From: an uncultured Lachnospiraceae bacterium
GTDB lineage: Bacteria > Bacillota_A > Clostridia > Lachnospirales > Lachnospiraceae
Direction of reading: 5' to 3'
DNA: 5,370 nucleotides
Assembly: GCA_902795985.1 (NCBI GenBank)
Contig: CADBNG010000251.1
Span: 1 to 5,370 of the forward strand
The notes under the pieces were generated by a model, which was given only the letters and a program-made list of their open reading frames with translations, had not been told where the DNA came from and did not search any database. Numbering within the stretch: the first letter of the stretch is position 1; every line of letters starts with the position of its first letter. The position numbers were made by a program, and so were the translations under genes. Positions 1 to 4,477 of this stretch are shown piece after piece.

Positions 1-3000
1 ATCATAAAGGACTGGGAACCCCTCGCCGCCAACATCGCCGGCGAAAACCACACCATCAACAAAAAAGTCTTCAAAAAGGAATCGACCCGCCTCTGCGCTG
101 CCATGATCGGCTGTCCTTTCGACGCGCTCTGGCAGAGGGAACGACGGGCCAGAACAAACCGTCTCCTGACCGCCGCCGGCGCTGCCGTGGCTGTCATGGC
201 CGTTTTCCTCGGCGTCGTCCTGAACCGCAACGCCCAGATTGCCGCGCAGAATGACCTGATCACCGCTCAAAACAATGAGCTGACCGAAAAAAACGACAAG
301 ATCACCGAACAAAAGGACAAGATTGAAGAACAGAACACCGAGCTGCAGTCCCAGCTCTCCACTGTTCTGGTAGACTCCGGCATCAGCAAACTGGAACGTT
401 TTGATGTCAACGGCGCGCTGCAGGACGCCCTGGCCGCCCTGGACAGCAACGACCCGAAGATTTACGACCACCGGGCTGAAAAGCTCCTTGCCGATGCCCT
501 TGGCGCTTATAAGTGCGGCCAGCTCCAGCCCCGGCTCATCTATGAACAGACGACCAACATCACGCAGGTCCGGGTTACGGATGACAACCGTTATGCCCTG
601 CTGCTCGATCACGTCGGAACGGTCCGCTGCCTGGATCTTTCCGCTTATACTTTGAACTGGGAATATCTGGTAAAAGACCCCCTCGCGGAGATCTACACCG
701 CCGGTCCGGAGGGCAGCGTGCTGATCAAAACGGCCCGCCGGCTGCTTTGCCTGTCCATAAAGGACGGCTCTGTTTTATGGTCCTATGAGCAGGACTCCGA
801 AAACTATTTCCAGTGCATCTCCGATGACGGATCCCTGTTTGCCGTTCTGGATACCAAAGCCGGCGAAGAAGGCCCTGCCCTTCCGTCCGACACCTCCGAT
901 CAACCGGATACCAGCCTTTTCCGCCCGGTCTACGCCGTTCTTTTCGACACAAAGACGGGTGAAGAAAAACTGCGCCTGGAACTTCCGGGCGAGGACAAGG
1001 GCTTTTCCAGTCTGAACAAGGACTACAGGAAGAATTATTTTGCGGCGGATTTCTCCGGGGATAACAGCCGGTTTGTCTGCGTCCTTCCCTATACGGAAAA
1101 GGCCGCTGATGCGAAGGAGGTGCAGGAGACCCTTTTCGCGATCGATCTGAACTCCGGGACTATCGACCTCTCCGCTTATCCGATCAACAGCACCCAAAGC
1201 AGGCGCATTCCCTTCGATATTTTCTTCGGCGCGATGATCAGTGATACAGCGGAAGATATTTATGTCGTTCAGAACAACGTGGATCGGGAAAAAATGGTCA
1301 TCCATGCCCTTCATCTCAAGGAAGGCGGCTATCAGTACGCCTCGGCGGAACAGGGCTTCTATTTCGGTTCCGATACGCTCTCCCTTAATGATGTCGAGGA
1401 AGAAATCGGACAGACCGTCCCCATGCTTGCATCGGATAATCATATGGTCTTTTTCACAGATAAAAACATCCTGATCTGCAACAACATTACCATGTCAACG
1501 GACCGGAACTACAACACGGACAGCAACATCATCAGCGCGGAGTGGCTCGATATGGAAGAGGAAGTCCTGCAGGTCGTGACCGAAAGAGGTTCCGTCCTGC
1601 GCCTGGATCTGAGCACCGATGAGGACTATGCCCTGGATTCCCTGCAGCAGTTCTATATCGATCAGGACGATATCAGCTGCCATGCATCAATAAATGGCGG
1701 CATTGTCGCGAACAAGGCCGACGGAGCCAGCCTGATCGTGCAGTACGGGTCCCGGAACCAGCTCCTTTTGCTGAGCTACCGGTCGGATCCCGAAACGCAG
1801 ATGCTGCAGACATCATCCGGAGAGCTGGAGATCGACGGTGATCTGGCCATGATCGGCCTGCTGCCGGATACCGATACCGCCATGCTGTTTTTAAATCATA
1901 CGACTGTCCTGACCTTCAACCGGAAAACCGGAGAAATCCTGAAGACTGCCGAAATGTCGGAAAACTTCAGCCAGGGCATCCAGGCTCCCTATCTTACGGA
2001 CGCAACGCATTTTCTTCAGGCGAACCGTCTGTATAATACGCTGGACGGAAGTGTAACCTCCTTTGTAACGGCGCCTGAGAACTTTACGGACATGCACGAC
2101 AGCAATATCTATATCAACAAGCGGAATCAGAACAACGATATCGTAACCGCCGGTATGTTCTACCTGCCTGTTCCGGATGAGACCAAAGAAAATTATTTCG
2201 GCATTATGATGGCTTATCCGTTCTGGATTAATACCCTCTCTCAGGGCCCGGCGTTTTTACTGGACGTTACCGATAACGATATTCCCCTTACGGTGATCGG
2301 CGAAAACGGCCTTCTTGCCCTGTGCGGGGACGACTGGAATGAAGAGGGGAATGACAAGGACTTCCATTTTGCGGATTACATCAATGATAAGGTTTATGAT
2401 ATCAAACGTACCTACCCGAATAACGTTTCCTGCCTTATTGCCCTCGGAACAGAACTCCCCGTTGCCGCAATCCTTTACGAAAACGGTGAAATGCAGACGA
2501 TAACTTTCAGAGGCGATAACTACCAGAAAAACACACTGTATGACACCGACACCGGAAAGTATGCCTCCCAGAACGAAGCCCTCGCCATGTGCTTTGCGGA
2601 AGGCGACCAGCAGCTGCTCATGCTCTCTTCCGCCGGAAGGCTGAGTATTACGAATATGAAATCTGTTTACGATAATTTCGGGGCAGTCGGAAACCATGAA
2701 AGCGACCTCACCCTCTACCGGGGTGTTATTGACATCTTCCGCGACAACCTGAACGATTTCGACAACGATATCCGTGCCGATCTGTCAGCCGACGAAAAGA
2801 CGATGTTCATCTACGAAGGATACGCATCCCATGTTTACAACGCCGTATTCATGGACACCGAAAGCTGGACCCCGAAGGCGGAGATCGCCAGCATCTACAG
2901 CATTGATGAGGAAAACAATAAGATCTACGCCTATACAGACAATGCCGACGGTACCGGGGCTTCCGCCATCGTCACCTATCCGATCCATACGCTGGAAGAT

Positions 3001-3039
3001 CTGAAAGAATGGGCGAAGGAGGTTCTGGGAGAAGGGTGA
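1..3039 (+). CDS. TIR-type membrane protein with coiled coil and beta-propeller-like C-terminal domain (5' partial)
   Basis: The frame is open from base 1 to the TGA at 3037-3039, giving 1012 residues. The ATG at 103 is internal: it has no Shine-Dalgarno sequence, and the codons before it read as the same protein. Residues 1-50 contain EPLAANI, then AAMIGCPFDALWQRERR. I recognise this as the conserved end of bacterial TIR domains that precede a membrane helix and WD40/TPR repeats; the TIR catalytic core lies outside the window. Residues 55-74 form one hydrophobic helix after an Arg-rich stretch, which predicts N-in/C-out topology. Residues 80-122 are a regular heptad coiled coil. Residues 123-170 are helical, ending in AEKLLADALGAY, a motif familiar from TIR-WD40 proteins. 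From about 174 to 985 the protein is acidic and beta-rich, with degenerate PQQ/WD40-like blades (e.g. DGSVLWSYEQ, LFAIDLNSGTI). The tail LEDLKEWAKEVL resembles the usual helical end of this family. The ligand and any NADase or immune role are unknown. The propeller subtype is uncertain. Confidence 0.8.
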   Translation: MIKDWEPLAANIAGENHTINKKVFKKESTRLCAAMIGCPFDALWQRERRARTNRLLTAAGAAVAVMAVFLGVVLNRNAQIAAQNDLITAQNNELTEKNDKITEQKDKIEEQNTELQSQLSTVLVDSGISKLERFDVNGALQDALAALDSNDPKIYDHRAEKLLADALGAYKCGQLQPRLIYEQTTNITQVRVTDDNRYALLLDHVGTVRCLDLSAYTLNWEYLVKDPLAEIYTAGPEGSVLIKTARRLLCLSIKDGSVLWSYEQDSENYFQCISDDGSLFAVLDTKAGEEGPALPSDTSDQPDTSLFRPVYAVLFDTKTGEEKLRLELPGEDKGFSSLNKDYRKNYFAADFSGDNSRFVCVLPYTEKAADAKEVQETLFAIDLNSGTIDLSAYPINSTQSRRIPFDIFFGAMISDTAEDIYVVQNNVDREKMVIHALHLKEGGYQYASAEQGFYFGSDTLSLNDVEEEIGQTVPMLASDNHMVFFTDKNILICNNITMSTDRNYNTDSNIISAEWLDMEEEVLQVVTERGSVLRLDLSTDEDYALDSLQQFYIDQDDISCHASINGGIVANKADGASLIVQYGSRNQLLLLSYRSDPETQMLQTSSGELEIDGDLAMIGLLPDTDTAMLFLNHTTVLTFNRKTGEILKTAEMSENFSQGIQAPYLTDATHFLQANRLYNTLDGSVTSFVTAPENFTDMHDSNIYINKRNQNNDIVTAGMFYLPVPDETKENYFGIMMAYPFWINTLSQGPAFLLDVTDNDIPLTVIGENGLLALCGDDWNEEGNDKDFHFADYINDKVYDIKRTYPNNVSCLIALGTELPVAAILYENGEMQTITFRGDNYQKNTLYDTDTGKYASQNEALAMCFAEGDQQLLMLSSAGRLSITNMKSVYDNFGAVGNHESDLTLYRGVIDIFRDNLNDFDNDIRADLSADEKTMFIYEGYASHVYNAVFMDTESWTPKAEIASIYSIDEENNKIYAYTDNADGTGASAIVTYPIHTLEDLKEWAKEVLGEG

Positions 3040-3158
3040 AATCGTTAAAAGAATGCCTGAACGAATAAATAATAATTACTGTAAATCTTGATCCGCTTAC
3101 CGGCTGTTCTTTTAAAGAAAGGCAGCGGTGTGACCCTTCTTCTTTCAACGACCCGGTT

Positions 3159-3190
3159 CGCCGCTTTTGCGGCGGCATCTTCTCTTTCTT
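3159..3190 (+). terminator. Possible weak intrinsic terminator after the TIR/propeller gene
   Basis: CGCCGC and GCGGCG form a perfect 6-bp GC-only stem closed by a TTTT loop (3159-3174). A pyrimidine-rich tail follows (gcatcttctctttctt) rather than a clean U-run, so termination may be inefficient. It lies about 120 bases after the stop codon. The hairpin at 3291-3332 could be a second, back-up terminator. Confidence 0.35.
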
Positions 3191-3218
3191 ACTCATAAAT
3201 GGCTCTGTGCAGATCTTT

Positions 3219-3246
3219 TTGAAAAATGCAACGAAACCTCTGTAAT
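3219..3246 (+). promoter_or_regulatory. Possible sigma-70-type promoter in the first repeat unit
   Basis: TTGAAA (3219-3224) and TGTAAT (3241-3246) each match the housekeeping consensus at five of six positions, with a 16-bp spacer. Weaker counterparts occur at the same place in unit three (TTGTCA, 18 bp, TGTAAA) and unit four (TTGATT, 15 bp, TGTAAT). The repeats might therefore contain tandem start sites. No gene begins nearby, and AT-rich DNA often yields such matches by chance. Confidence 0.25.
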
Positions 3247-3290
3247 CCGTCTCAACTATTGCCGTTCCCGTTTGGGCTGACACCAAATCC

Positions 3291-3332
3291 AACAGAGGTT
3301 TTCTGATATTATGGATAAACCCTCTGTTTTTT
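3291..3332 (+). terminator. Hairpin with T-run, possible terminator (second repeat unit)
   Basis: AACAGAGGTTT (3291-3301) pairs with AAACCCTCTGTT (3317-3328), leaving one bulged C and a 15-base loop. The right arm runs into six consecutive Ts (3327-3332). This has the shape of an intrinsic terminator on the + strand, although the stem is moderately AT-rich and the loop is long. The left arm also forms an exact 10-bp inverted repeat with AAACCTCTGT at 3234-3243, so alternative pairings are possible. Confidence 0.35.
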
Positions 3333-3551
3333 GTCTCGTCTTTCTCTTATGAAAATGCCATTTGGGTCTCTTGTATACAGAGGGATTGTCATTTATCAGA
3401 AAAAAGATCTGTAAAATATCGAAGCGGGCTGAGATAAATGCAATCCGTTTTCGCGGCCGAACAGAGGGGTTATTGATTTTTAGAAAAAAACTCTGTAATG
3501 CATGAATTACAACTCAGTAAAATGAAATCAAAAAACTTTTCGCTGGCGGTA

Positions 3552-3587
3552 AGACGACATCCAGGGTAAGTGCCCCGGATGTTGTCT
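3552..3587. repeat. Imperfect inverted repeat (11-bp stem)
   Basis: AGACGACATCC (3552-3562) and GGATGTTGTCT (3577-3587) are complementary with one G-U type mismatch, around a 14-base loop. The loop contains GGG and CCC that can pair inside it. No T-run follows, so it does not look like a terminator. It is the first member of the palindrome cluster that extends to about 3756. Confidence 0.6.
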
Positions 3588-3594
3588 GCAGCAC

Positions 3595-3622
3595 GTGATG
3601 TCCTGTGATCACAGGACATCAC
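3595..3622. repeat. Perfect 28-bp palindrome
   Basis: The arm GTGATGTCCTGTGA (3595-3608) is followed immediately by its exact reverse complement (3609-3622), with no loop and no mismatch. The symmetry stops abruptly on both sides. Perfect 14+14 symmetry is far beyond chance in a region of this size. It could bind a dimeric protein, form a cruciform, or be part of a repetitive element. It lies about 150 bases upstream of the likely start site of the superoxide reductase gene, rather far for a simple operator. Confidence 0.8.
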
Positions 3623-3646
3623 CGAAAGGGACGGAGCAGGGGGGCG

Positions 3647-3703
3647 AAGGGGACTGTCCCCAACGGATCCCCAACGGATCAAGGGGACAGTCCCCTTGAT
3701 CCG
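3647..3703. repeat. REP-like double palindrome with GGGGAC(T/A)GTCCCC cores
   Basis: GGGGACTGTCCCC (3649-3661) and GGGGACAGTCCCC (3683-3695) are each near-palindromes and are reverse complements of one another. With flanking bases they form an exact 15-bp inverted repeat (3647-3661 with 3683-3697) around a 21-base spacer. The second core sits in a larger dyad, CGGATCAAGGGGAC and its complement around a single central A (3675-3703). A short stem, GGGC-AAAAA-GCCC (3704-3716), follows at once. I recall GGGGACAGTCCCC-type sequences recurring in intergenic regions of many bacteria, like REP/BIME elements, but cannot check copy number here. Confidence 0.7.
3659..3680. repeat. Tandem 11-bp direct duplication
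   Basis: CCCAACGGATC occurs twice head to tail (3659-3669 and 3670-3680), filling the spacer between the two GGGGAC(T/A)GTCCCC cores. The exactness suggests a recent slippage duplication. Removing one copy would shorten the spacer between the palindromes to about 10 bases, which is probably the ancestral form. Confidence 0.75.
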
Positions 3704-3730
3704 GGGCAAAAAGCCCGGGTCTTTCGTCGA

Positions 3731-3756
3731 CAACTGCAGTTGCAAAAGCAACAGTT
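3731..3756 (+). repeat. Small dyad: CAACTGCAGTTG palindrome and GTTGC-AAAA-GCAAC hairpin
   Basis: CAACTGCAGTTG (3731-3742) is a perfect 12-bp palindrome. Its right half also begins a hairpin, GTTGC-AAAA-GCAAC (3739-3752), with AACT/AGTT able to extend it past a three-base bulge. The two structures are mutually exclusive. The hairpin overlaps the candidate -35 element of the next gene, so it may be an operator or may be incidental. Confidence 0.45.
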
Positions 3757-3769
3757 CTTCTGGTAGTAT
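3740..3769 (+). promoter_or_regulatory. Candidate promoter of the desulfoferrodoxin gene
   Basis: TTGCAA (3740-3745) and TAGTAT (3764-3769) each match the consensus at four of six positions, with an 18-bp spacer. A TG extended -10 element (3761-3762) stands before the -10. This would start transcription near 3776 and leave a leader of about 105 bases. It is the best match I find between the palindrome cluster and the gene, but only a moderate one. I see no clear PerR or Fur box. Confidence 0.35.
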
Positions 3770-3774
3770 AGGGT

Positions 3775-3832
3775 TGGCAGCGAGGAGATGACTCCTGTCA
3801 CAGGATGGCAGCGGAGACCTGTCCTTCTGCCA
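3775..3832 (+). repeat. Leader direct repeat and hairpins upstream of desulfoferrodoxin
   Basis: TGGCAGCGAGGAGA (3775-3788) recurs as TGGCAGCGGAGA (3806-3817), 31 bases later. The first copy forms AGGAG-ATGA-CTCCT (3783-3796). The second can close a larger stem, TGGCAG with CTGCCA (3806-3811 and 3827-3832). CCTG-TCA-CAGG (3794-3804) lies between them. If transcription starts near 3776, all of this falls in the mRNA leader and could affect stability or translation. It matches no riboswitch I know. Confidence 0.4.
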
Positions 3833-3846
3833 TAACCTGTTGTTAT
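3832..3846. promoter_or_regulatory. Possible operator-like dyad ATAAC-N5-GTTAT
   Basis: ATAAC (3832-3836) and GTTAT (3842-3846) form a short inverted repeat with a five-base spacer, 36 bases before the desulfoferrodoxin start codon. The size is like that of small bacterial operators, but it does not fit the PerR consensus TTATAATnATTATAA. A 5+5 dyad may be chance. Confidence 0.2.
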
Positions 3847-3869
3847 CAATCGCGGACTGTTGCTTTCTC

Positions 3870-3875
3870 AGGAGG
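3870..3875 (+). promoter_or_regulatory. Ribosome binding site deciding the desulfoferrodoxin start
   Basis: AGGAGG lies seven bases before the ATG at 3883. An in-frame ATG 26 codons upstream (3805) has no comparable site, and its extension does not resemble the family. The start at 3883 is therefore preferred. Confidence 0.9.
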
Positions 3876-3882
3876 AATAATA

Positions 3883-4257
3883 ATGGACATGAAATTCTAT
3901 AAATGCGCCCACTGCGGCCAGATTGTTGCCATGGTTGAAGACCGTCCCTGCCCGGTAAAATGCTGCGGCGAACCGATGGAAGAGATCATTCCGGGAACGT
4001 CCGACGGAGCGCTGGAAAAGCACGTTCCGGTCTGGTCCGTTGACGGAAACATCGTCAATGTTACGGTCGGCAGCGTGGAGCATCCGATGCTGGACGAGCA
4101 TTATATCCAGTGGATCGCGATCCAGACCAGGCGCGGCAACCAGAGAGCGGCCTTAAAGCCCGGCGACGCGCCGAAAGCGCAGTTCGCCCTTCTGGAAGGC
4201 GATGAGGTGCTTGCCGTTTACGAATACTGCAATCTTCACGGACTGTTCAAGGCATAA
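3883..4257 (+). CDS. dfx: Desulfoferrodoxin (two-iron superoxide reductase)
   Basis: This 124-residue protein reduces superoxide to hydrogen peroxide in the cytoplasm without making oxygen, using electrons usually supplied by rubredoxin; it is a standard defence in anaerobes. The N-terminal desulforedoxin-like domain (about residues 4-36) has CxxC and CC, that is Cys8, Cys11, Cys27 and Cys28, which hold the rubredoxin-type iron. The catalytic domain carries the expected ligands His47, His67, His73, Cys116 and His119, in the motifs EKHVPV, VEHPM, DEH and YCNLHG. The conserved Glu45-Lys46 next to the active site is present. Length and motif order match the two-iron class, so the gene is complete and should be active. 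An extra cysteine, Cys23, lies four residues before the Cys pair and is not one of the usual ligands. It is monocistronic by position, with its own leader and a strong terminator 27 bases downstream. Confidence 0.97.
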   Translation: MDMKFYKCAHCGQIVAMVEDRPCPVKCCGEPMEEIIPGTSDGALEKHVPVWSVDGNIVNVTVGSVEHPMLDEHYIQWIAIQTRRGNQRAALKPGDAPKAQFALLEGDEVLAVYEYCNLHGLFKA

Positions 4258-4284
4258 GATTTTGATCATTTCTGCTTCCACATA

Positions 4285-4317
4285 CCGCTGCAGCCCTGGC
4301 TGCGGCGGTTTTCTTTT
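4285..4317 (+). terminator. Intrinsic terminator of the desulfoferrodoxin gene
   Basis: CCGCTGCAGC pairs with GCTGCGGCGG (4285-4308): a 10-bp GC-rich stem with one U-G pair and the tetraloop CCTG. It is followed directly by TTTTCTTTT. This is a classic rho-independent terminator, 27 bases after the stop codon. Confidence 0.93.
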
Positions 4318-4343
4318 GCCCCTGGCTTTGGATATGATATAAT
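4316..4343 (+). promoter_or_regulatory. Extended -10 promoter of the LRR lipoprotein gene
   Basis: TATAAT (4338-4343) is a perfect -10 hexamer, preceded by TGA (4335-4337) as an extended -10 element. A partial -35, TTGCCC (4316-4321, four of six), lies 16 bp upstream and overlaps the end of the preceding terminator's T-run. Transcription would start near 4350, giving a leader of about 128 bases. Confidence 0.7.
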
Positions 4344-4413
4344 AATAATGATAACTCCGCGACAAAACGGAATGAAGGCCATGCGCCTTTCAACCGGTCT
4401 TTCCTGTTCCTTC

Positions 4414-4433
4414 TGCCGGCGCTTTTTCCGGCA
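4414..4433 (+). other. Leader hairpin upstream of the LRR lipoprotein gene
   Basis: TGCCGG (4414-4419) and CCGGCA (4428-4433) form a 6-bp stem with an eight-base loop, cgcttttt. A smaller AAGGC/GCCTT stem precedes it (4375-4389). Both fall in the predicted mRNA leader. No T-run follows the stem, so it is not a terminator, and no known riboswitch is recognised. Confidence 0.35.
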
Positions 4434-4461
4434 TTGCTGTTCCAAACGGGTATCTGCCCGG

Positions 4462-4468
4462 AAAGGAG
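4462..4468 (+). promoter_or_regulatory. Ribosome binding site deciding the LRR lipoprotein start
   Basis: AAAGGAG is followed by two in-frame ATGs. The first (4472) is only three bases away, which is too close. The second (4478) is nine bases away, within the normal range, and yields MKRVFVTL, a standard signal-peptide start. The second is preferred. Confidence 0.75.
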
Positions 4469-4477
4469 AACATGAGA

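Larger units (their letters stand above)
3208..3496. repeat. Four phased ~36-bp dyad units, period 84-85 bp
   Basis: Three 36-bp units start with ACAGAGG and end with (C/A)TCTGT, at 3292-3327, 3377-3412 and 3461-3496. A fourth, weaker unit at about 3208-3243 ends in CCTCTGT. Unit starts are 84, 85 and 84 bases apart. Aligned by eye without gaps, units three and four share 27 of 36 positions, and units two and four share 24 of 36. The inner part tends to a T-rich left half and an A-rich right half (TTTTT / AAAAAA), so each unit can fold into a hairpin. The 48-49-base stretches between units resemble each other only in patches: GTCTC at the same offset after units one and two, and AAATGCnAT after units two and three. 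The function is not known to me. Candidates are a protein-binding array, structured RNA, or tandem duplication followed by decay. Confidence 0.65.
3040..3882. other. Long intergenic region without a credible gene
   Basis: About 840 bases separate the first gene from the desulfoferrodoxin. Reading frames here are short or lack ribosome binding sites, and none encodes a recognisable protein. The first part (3040-3207) holds two hairpin-forming stretches. One is at 3103-3126, with GCTG pairing CAGC around TTCTTT/AAAGAA. The other is the GC-rich stem at 3159-3174. The AT-rich middle (3208-3496) carries the phased repeat series. The GC-richer part (3552-3756) is a cluster of palindromes. The last 140 bases hold the probable promoter and leader of the superoxide reductase gene. 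Each element is listed separately. Confidence 0.75.

Noticed and set aside
103..105. ATG at 103 as the start of the first gene
   Set aside because: There is no ribosome binding site, and the in-frame codons before it match the conserved tail of the TIR region.
775..1443. Long minus-strand open frame inside the first gene
   Set aside because: It is a shadow of the + strand coding sequence, whose frame is continuous and family-like. No start signal or recognisable domain is seen on the opposite strand.
3349..3414. Small + strand ORF of 21 residues (MKMPFGSL...)
   Set aside because: It has no Shine-Dalgarno sequence, overlaps the repeat array, and its stop codon falls in the dyad arm.
3425..3448. 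CTGAGAT resembling part of a TPP riboswitch
   Set aside because: None of the other conserved thiamine-box segments follow, and no thiamine gene is downstream.
3208..3496. CRISPR array with 36-bp repeats and 48-bp spacers
   Set aside because: The spacing is regular, but repeat copies share only about two thirds to three quarters of positions, spacers are too long and partly alike, and no cas gene is visible.
3470..3751. Minus-strand open frame of 93 codons over the palindrome cluster
   Set aside because: It merely reads through the repeats, has no family-like sequence and no visible ribosome binding site. The composition is typical of translated repetitive DNA.
3805..3882. 26-residue N-terminal extension of desulfoferrodoxin
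   Set aside because: There is no ribosome binding site at 3805, while an ideal AGGAGG serves the ATG at 3883, where family homology begins.
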